From Oleomonas cavernae (GTDB lineage Bacteria > Pseudomonadota > Alphaproteobacteria > Zavarziniales > Zavarziniaceae), in NCBI RefSeq assembly GCF_003590945.1, contig NZ_QYUK01000011.1, positions 1,144,001 through 1,208,000 of the forward strand: a stretch of 64,000 bases of DNA, read 5' to 3'. Within the stretch, counting starts at the first letter, position 1; the number at the start of each line of letters is the position of its first letter. The notes under the pieces were generated by a model. It saw only the letters and a list, made by a program, of their open reading frames with translations, searched no databases and had not been told where the DNA came from. Shown one piece after another: positions 58,896 to 64,000 of the stretch. A program made the position numbers and the translations under genes.

Positions 58896-60376
58896 TGGCG
58901 TCGGATCTGACCAAGCTTACCCTGGCCGCGGCCCGCGATGGGCTGCGTGCCCGCGACTTCTCCGCCGTCGAACTGGCCAAGGCCCAGGTCGCGGCGATCG
59001 AGGGCGCGCGCGTCCTCAATGCCTATATTACCGAGACCGCCGACCTGGCCCTGGCCCAGGCCGAGGCCGCCGACGTGCGCCTGGGCCGCGGCGAGGCGCG
59101 GCCGCTGGAAGGCCTGGCGCTGGGCATCAAGGACCTGTTCTGTACCAAGGGCGTGCTGACCACCGCCGGCTCCCACATTCTGGACGGTTTTAAGCCGACC
59201 TATGAATCCTCCGTCACCGCCAATCTGTGGCGCGACGGGGCGACTTTGCTGGGCAAGCTGAACATGGATGAATTCGCCATGGGCTCGTCCAACGAGACCT
59301 CCTATCACGGCGGCGTGATCAACCCCTGGCGCCGGGCGGGCGACAATGCCCCGCTGGTGCCCGGCGGCTCGTCGGGCGGTTCGGCCGCCGCGGTCGCGGC
59401 GGACCTGTGCCTGGCCGCGACCGGTACCGACACCGGCGGTTCGATCCGCCAGCCGGCGGCTTTCACGGGCATTGTCGGGATCAAGCCGACCTATGGCCGC
59501 TGCTCGCGCTTCGGCATCGTCGCCTTCGCCTCGTCGCTGGACCAGGCCGGGCCGATGACCAAGACGGTGCGCGATGCCGCCATCATGCTGAAATCCATGG
59601 CCGGTCACGACCCCAAGGATTCGACCAGCGTGCCGGTGGACGTGCCCGATTACGAGGCGGCGCTGACCGGCGACCTGCGCGGCAAACGCATCGGTGTGCC
59701 TAAGGAATACCGGGTCGACGGCATGCCCCAGGAGATCGAGGCGCTGTGGGCCAAGGGCCTGGACTGGCTGCGCGATGCCGGTGCCGAAATCGTCGAGGTC
59801 TCGCTGCCCCACACGAAATACGCCCTGCCGGCCTATTACATCGTGGCCCCGGCCGAGGCCTCGTCCAACCTCGCCCGCTACGACGGCGTGCGTTTCGGCC
59901 TGCGCGTGCCGGGCAAGGACCTGACCCAGATGTACGAGAACACGCGGGCCGAGGGTTTCGGCAAGGAAGTGCGCCGGCGCATCCTGATCGGCACCTATGT
60001 CCTCTCGGCCGGCTACTACGATGCCTATTACACGCGGGCGCAGCGCCTGCGCAGCCTGATCGCGCGGGATTTCGAGCGGGCCTTCGAGACGGTCGACGCC
60101 ATCGTCGGCCCGACCACCCCCTCGGCCGCCTTCGCCACGGGCGAGAATGCCGACGATCCGGTCGCCATGTACCTGAACGACGTCTTCACCGTCACCGCCA
60201 ACTTGGCCGGCCTGCCGGCCATGTCGGTGCCGGCCGGCCTGTCGGGCGACGGCCTGCCGCTGGGCCTGCAGGTGATCGGCAAGGCCTTCGACGAGCCCGG
60301 CGTGCTCAATGTCGGTTACGCGCTGGAACGGGCGGCGAATTTCACCGCCAAACCCGCCGCCTGGTGGAGGGCCTGA
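58895..60376 (+). CDS. gatA: Aspartyl/glutamyl-tRNA amidotransferase subunit A
   Basis: A 493-residue amidase-signature enzyme that makes ammonia from glutamine for tRNA amidation. The catalytic Ser-cisSer-Lys triad is visible: Lys79 (LGIKDLF), Ser159 ([11 protein letters not shown]) and Ser183 ([10 protein letters not shown]). Its start codon at 58895 overlaps the gatC stop. The C-terminal part keeps the expected [23 protein letters not shown]. It presupposes misacylated tRNA, so the genome probably lacks GlnRS or AsnRS. Confidence 0.97.
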   Translation: MASDLTKLTLAAARDGLRARDFSAVELAKAQVAAIEGARVLNAYITETADLALAQAEAADVRLGRGEARPLEGLALGIKDLFCTKGVLTTAGSHILDGFKPTYESSVTANLWRDGATLLGKLNMDEFAMGSSNETSYHGGVINPWRRAGDNAPLVPGGSSGGSAAAVAADLCLAATGTDTGGSIRQPAAFTGIVGIKPTYGRCSRFGIVAFASSLDQAGPMTKTVRDAAIMLKSMAGHDPKDSTSVPVDVPDYEAALTGDLRGKRIGVPKEYRVDGMPQEIEALWAKGLDWLRDAGAEIVEVSLPHTKYALPAYYIVAPAEASSNLARYDGVRFGLRVPGKDLTQMYENTRAEGFGKEVRRRILIGTYVLSAGYYDAYYTRAQRLRSLIARDFERAFETVDAIVGPTTPSAAFATGENADDPVAMYLNDVFTVTANLAGLPAMSVPAGLSGDGLPLGLQVIGKAFDEPGVLNVGYALERAANFTAKPAAWWRA

Positions 60377-60379
60377 GCC

Positions 60380-61834
<1,455 letters not shown>

Positions 61835-62196
61835 ATGCCTGTTTGAGAATTCGTCATCCCGGCCGAAGAGCCGGGATCTCATGACGCGTAAGTACCGGAA
61901 ACGCTGGTCCAAAGATCCCGGATCTGCGCTGCGCTCCGTCCGGGATGACGAGAAATGGACGTTTCAAATCGGGCTCCAAGCGCGCCCGTGCTCTCGGCAG
62001 CGCATGGCTGACCGGCGCCCTCTATTACCTCTTGTGGATAATTGTCTTTCCCCGCATTCTCCCTCCGTTCACGTTTCGACGTGGGGCGACTTGTGCCGAC
62101 GCTCTGTCCTCGGCCCCGATCCCTTCCCGACATTGAAATATGTTCCGTCCTGCGGATCCCCGCGGGATGACTGACGACACTGAAAGACTAATCGAC
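61835..62196. other. Gap holding REPIN family C copy and the cold-shock gene leader
   Basis: Of this 362-bp stretch, 61852-61950 is a palindromic repeat. The rest (about 61951-62196) has no reading frame that is convincing; its length and position suggest the promoter and a long 5' leader of the cold-shock gene, as is usual for cspA-type genes. Confidence 0.6.
61852..61950. repeat. REPIN-like inverted repeat (family C), copy 3
   Basis: CGTCATCCCGGCCGAAGAGC opens and CCGGGATGACG closes a pair with the spacer ACCGGAAACGCTGGTCC, similar to the spacers at 42079 and 57083. Confidence 0.85.
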
Positions 62197-62403
62197 ATGA
62201 CGACCGGCACCGTTAAGTGGTTCAATTCCGTGAAGGGCTTCGGCTTTATCGTTCCCGACGACGGCTCGAAGGATGTCTTCGTGCATATCTCGGCGGTTGA
62301 GCGTTCGACGCTCGGCAACCTTCAGGAAGGCCAGAAGATCAGCTTCGAGCTCGAGAAGGGCAAGCAGGGCAAGGTCTCGGCGGTAAACCTCCAGGCCGCC
62401 TGA
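62197..62403 (+). CDS. cspA: Cold-shock protein
   Basis: A 68-residue cold-shock domain protein, an RNA chaperone. RNP1 is [11 protein letters not shown] and RNP2 is VFVHISAV; both aromatic sets are intact. The start at 62197 gives the usual [17 protein letters not shown]. Single gene with a strong terminator downstream at 62424-62455. The long upstream leader suggests temperature-dependent translation control, typical of this family. Confidence 0.96.
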   Translation: MTTGTVKWFNSVKGFGFIVPDDGSKDVFVHISAVERSTLGNLQEGQKISFELEKGKQGKVSAVNLQAA

Positions 62404-62423
62404 GCCCTCAGGGCTCGCGCTTC

Positions 62424-62455
62424 AAAACCCCGCGACGGCGACGTCGCGGGGTTTT
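62424..62455 (+). terminator. Intrinsic terminator of cold-shock gene
   Basis: Stem AAAACCCCGCGAC / GTCGCGGGGTTTT, 6-base loop, T-run at the 3' side, 21 bases after the cold-shock stop. Confidence 0.93.
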
Positions 62456-62544
62456 GTTTGGCTGCTCTGCGACAGGCGCTGTCGCCTCGACCGGCCTCCA
62501 CGGCTATCGTGTGGCCGGCGACCGATTGGACAGAAAGCCCGCTG

Positions 62545-62976
62545 ATGACCCGTCCTGTTTTCGAAGCGCGGACCGATGACGAGGTCCGTGCCCTGTTTCC
62601 CGTCGTGGTGCAGTTGCGCCAGCACCTGACCGGCCCGGAAGACCTCGCCACGCGGGTCTCGGGCATGCGCGCCGGCGGTTTCCGCCTGGTCTGGACGGCG
62701 GACGAGGCCGGGGTGCCGGTGGCGGTCGCCGGGTTCCGGGTTTACGAGACGCTCTATGCCGGGCTGAAGCTCTATGTCGACGATCTGGTGACCACCGAGG
62801 CCCGGCGTGGCAAGGGCGACGGCACGGTCTTGATGGCCTGGCTGGTGGCAGAGGCCAGGCGCCTGGGGTGCAGCGAACTGGACCTCGATTCCGGGGTGCA
62901 GCGGGCAGGGGCCCATGCCTTCTACTTCGCCCGCGGCATGCACGTGTCGAGCTTCCACTTCCGGCTGAAAGTCTAG
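62545..62976 (+). CDS. GNAT family N-acetyltransferase
   Basis: A 143-residue acetyltransferase. Motif A reads YVDDLVTTEARRGKGDGTVLMAWLVAEA, with the acetyl-CoA loop RRGKGDG; the strand VAGFRVYETL and the C-terminal HAFYFARGMHVSSFHF complete the fold. ATG 62545 is chosen because an upstream in-frame start falls in the terminator of the previous gene. Substrate unknown. It lies before tRNA-Ser. Confidence 0.88.
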   Translation: MTRPVFEARTDDEVRALFPVVVQLRQHLTGPEDLATRVSGMRAGGFRLVWTADEAGVPVAVAGFRVYETLYAGLKLYVDDLVTTEARRGKGDGTVLMAWLVAEARRLGCSELDLDSGVQRAGAHAFYFARGMHVSSFHFRLKV

Positions 62977-63028
62977 CGCCCCACCTCGTTGACTTCACCG
63001 AACGGGGCAGCTAAACAAGGCGCCTTGC

Positions 63029-63121
63029 GGAGTCGTGGCCGAGCGGCTGAAGGCGGCGGTTTGCTAAACCGTTATAGGGGGTAAACCCCTATCGAGGGTT
63101 CGAATCCCTCCGACTCCGCCA
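63029..63121 (+). tRNA. tRNA-Ser (GCU)
   Basis: A 93-base class II tRNA with the encoded CCA (119-121). Acceptor stem GGAGTCG pairs with CGACTCC; the anticodon GCT is at 63063-63065 in the loop TTGCTAA; the long variable arm (TATAGGGGG-TAA-ACCCCTAT) and T arm GAGGG-TTCGAAT-CCCTC are clear. It decodes AGC and AGU. No integrase gene lies within the window, but the genes downstream look accessory. Confidence 0.97.
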
Positions 63122-63201
63122 GATTTCCCGCCTTTTACAGTGTTCCTGGCCTGTGTTCGGCACCAGCGTGGTCCGACTGCGCTGTTGCCCGCATACCGGT
63201 C

Positions 63202-63501
63202 TTAGCCGTGAGCCGCCGTTTCCGTGTGGTGCAGCCAAGGAACGCAGCAAAAGGCCTCATTGGTTGCCGTTTCGACTGAGTCATAGATCCCGCAATAGGG
63301 TCCAGGTGGTCCCCATGCTTCTCCCGACCCCTCGCCAGCCGCGACAATTGGGCTGTCAGGGTCGTTGGTCTTCGCCGATGCCAGCCACTGCCTTCGGTAT
63401 GAAAAGGCGCCGTCCGGTCGCTGTACGATAAGGACGCTTTGCTCCCCATCCGGGCTCACGATGACAGTCAGGATGCGGTCGTCCTGGGTTCGATTGTTCA
63501 T
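63202..63501 (-). CDS. Hypothetical protein
   Basis: A 99-residue small protein with ILTVIVSPDGEQSVLIVQRPDGAFSYRRQWLA and a conserved-looking C-terminal block GPPGPYCGIYDSVETATNEAFCCVPWL. I have seen this 'GIY(D/E)S(A/V)E' ending in hypothetical proteins of alphaproteobacteria but cannot name a family. ATG 63501 is used; ATG 63537 is an alternative. It lies alone between tRNA-Ser and higBA. Confidence 0.6.
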   Translation of the reverse strand: MNNRTQDDRILTVIVSPDGEQSVLIVQRPDGAFSYRRQWLASAKTNDPDSPIVAAGEGSGEAWGPPGPYCGIYDSVETATNEAFCCVPWLHHTETAAHG

Positions 63502-63646
63502 GCCGTAACCTGGGTCTGTCAGCCTGAAAAGCTGCATGATTGGCGCCACGCATGGTGGTGTGTGGCGTCCACACATGTTGCCACGGTAAACCCAATGCAG
63601 CCTCCTCGCATAATTGCTACCCGCCGGCGTAGCGCGGGTTCGGGCC

Positions 63647-63689
63647 GTAAGGTGATGCTTTACACCAATCTCGTAAGGTAATACCTTAC
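63647..63689. promoter_or_regulatory. Two GTAAGGT palindromes, operator of higBA
   Basis: GTAAGGT-AAT-ACCTTAC is perfect at 63673-63689, and GTAAGGT-GAT-GCTTTAC at 63647-63663 is imperfect, 26 bases upstream. They precede the higB start by 4 bases and 30 bases and are typical for HigA autoregulation. Confidence 0.85.
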
Positions 63690-63693
63690 ATTC

Positions 63694-63966
63694 ATGATCA
63701 AGTCGTTTCGATCAAAACCCCTCGAAGCCTTTTGGGCCAAGGGAGTCGGCAGGAAGCTGCCGGTCCAAAACCACGCCCGGCTACGGCGCCTGTTGTTCGC
63801 CTTGGACGCCGCGACGAGGCCTGAGGATATGAACCTGCCTGGCATGAACTTTCACGCCCTTCAGCCCATCCCGAGCCGCTGGTCGGTATGGGTGACCGGC
63901 AATTACCGGCTCACCTGGGCTTGGGACGGCGGCGCCATCGATGTCGACATAGAGGACTATCACTGA
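63694..63966 (+). CDS. higB: HigB-type RelE-family toxin
   Basis: A 90-residue mRNA interferase toxin. Family motifs: FWAKGVGRKLP, HARLRRLLFALDAATRPEDMNLPG and FHALQP-x-x-SRWSVWVTGNYRLTW (visible as SRWSVWVTGNYRLT). Conserved in the killer proteins of the plasmid-maintenance type. The stop overlaps the higA start (TGATG at 63964). It is transcribed from the operator just upstream. Confidence 0.93.
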   Translation: MIKSFRSKPLEAFWAKGVGRKLPVQNHARLRRLLFALDAATRPEDMNLPGMNFHALQPIPSRWSVWVTGNYRLTWAWDGGAIDVDIEDYH

Positions 63967-64000
63967 TGACCACGAACCTTGCCCCGATGCACCCTGGCGA
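63966..64000 (+). CDS. higA: HigA antitoxin (partial)
   Basis: The first 11 codons, MTTNLAPMHPG, are at the right edge. This is the standard start of HigA-type XRE antitoxins (MHPGE then VLREE). It overlaps higB by one base. The rest lies outside the window. Confidence 0.85.
   Translation, partial: MTTNLAPMHPG

Noticed and set aside
63122-63201. Attachment-site duplicate of tRNA-Ser 3' end
   Set aside because: I found no second copy of the tRNA end within the window.

Overview
The window is high-GC DNA from an alphaproteobacterium. The best evidence is the chromosomal block that runs across the right half: pleD and a DUF3572 gene, rpmG (55-residue L33), two NUDIX genes, a DUF983 gene, rnr-topA-dprA, plsY, pyrC-pyrB-ruvX and gatCAB. 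An EipB/DUF1849 envelope protein and dimeric NADP-isocitrate dehydrogenase fit the same class. A Rhodospirillales-type genus is plausible, but the sequence alone does not fix it.

Layout. 1-5 kb: a partial MacA-like efflux adaptor diverges from a giant RTX protein made almost wholly of calcium-binding repeats. 5.2-7.5 kb: a secreted DUF3616 protein, a DUF2272 protein and a phage-tail-type lysozyme in one transcription unit. 8.6-9.7 kb: an AT-rich two-gene cassette (cytidine deaminase plus three-helix membrane protein) that looks foreign. 9.8-15 kb: icd, a LOG-type phosphoribohydrolase, two c-type cytochromes, a LysM protein. 15-26 kb: catabolic genes with local regulators (HxlR, LysR, Crp/Fnr, MocR), several divergent from their targets with palindromic operators between. 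26-34 kb: EipB, a ROK kinase, HAD, DUF3572, PleD, a caspase-like protein and an alkyl sulfatase. 34-62 kb: the conserved housekeeping block, interrupted by accessory genes. 62-64 kb: cold-shock gene, GNAT, tRNA-Ser(GCU), and a higBA locus cut by the right edge.

The most unusual structure is at 39382-39852: a single-domain GIY-YIG nuclease gene enclosed by two 72-bp palindromic REP-type repeats that are inverted copies of each other (71 of 72 bases). It looks like a compact 471-bp mobile unit, and related REP palindromes lie elsewhere in the window. The second candidate is the deaminase and membrane-protein cassette, which has the architecture of a small defence module.

Other points: at least four toxin-antitoxin loci in different states (intact vapBC, partial higBA, an XRE antitoxin with only the tail of its toxin, a lone antitoxin); a Fic-family protein lacking the catalytic histidine, with an array of operator-like repeats upstream; and three genes each broken by a missing base in a G/C run, which may be sequence error rather than true decay. 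Five families of dispersed palindromic repeats occur between genes. No CRISPR array, rRNA, replication origin or prophage structural region was seen.
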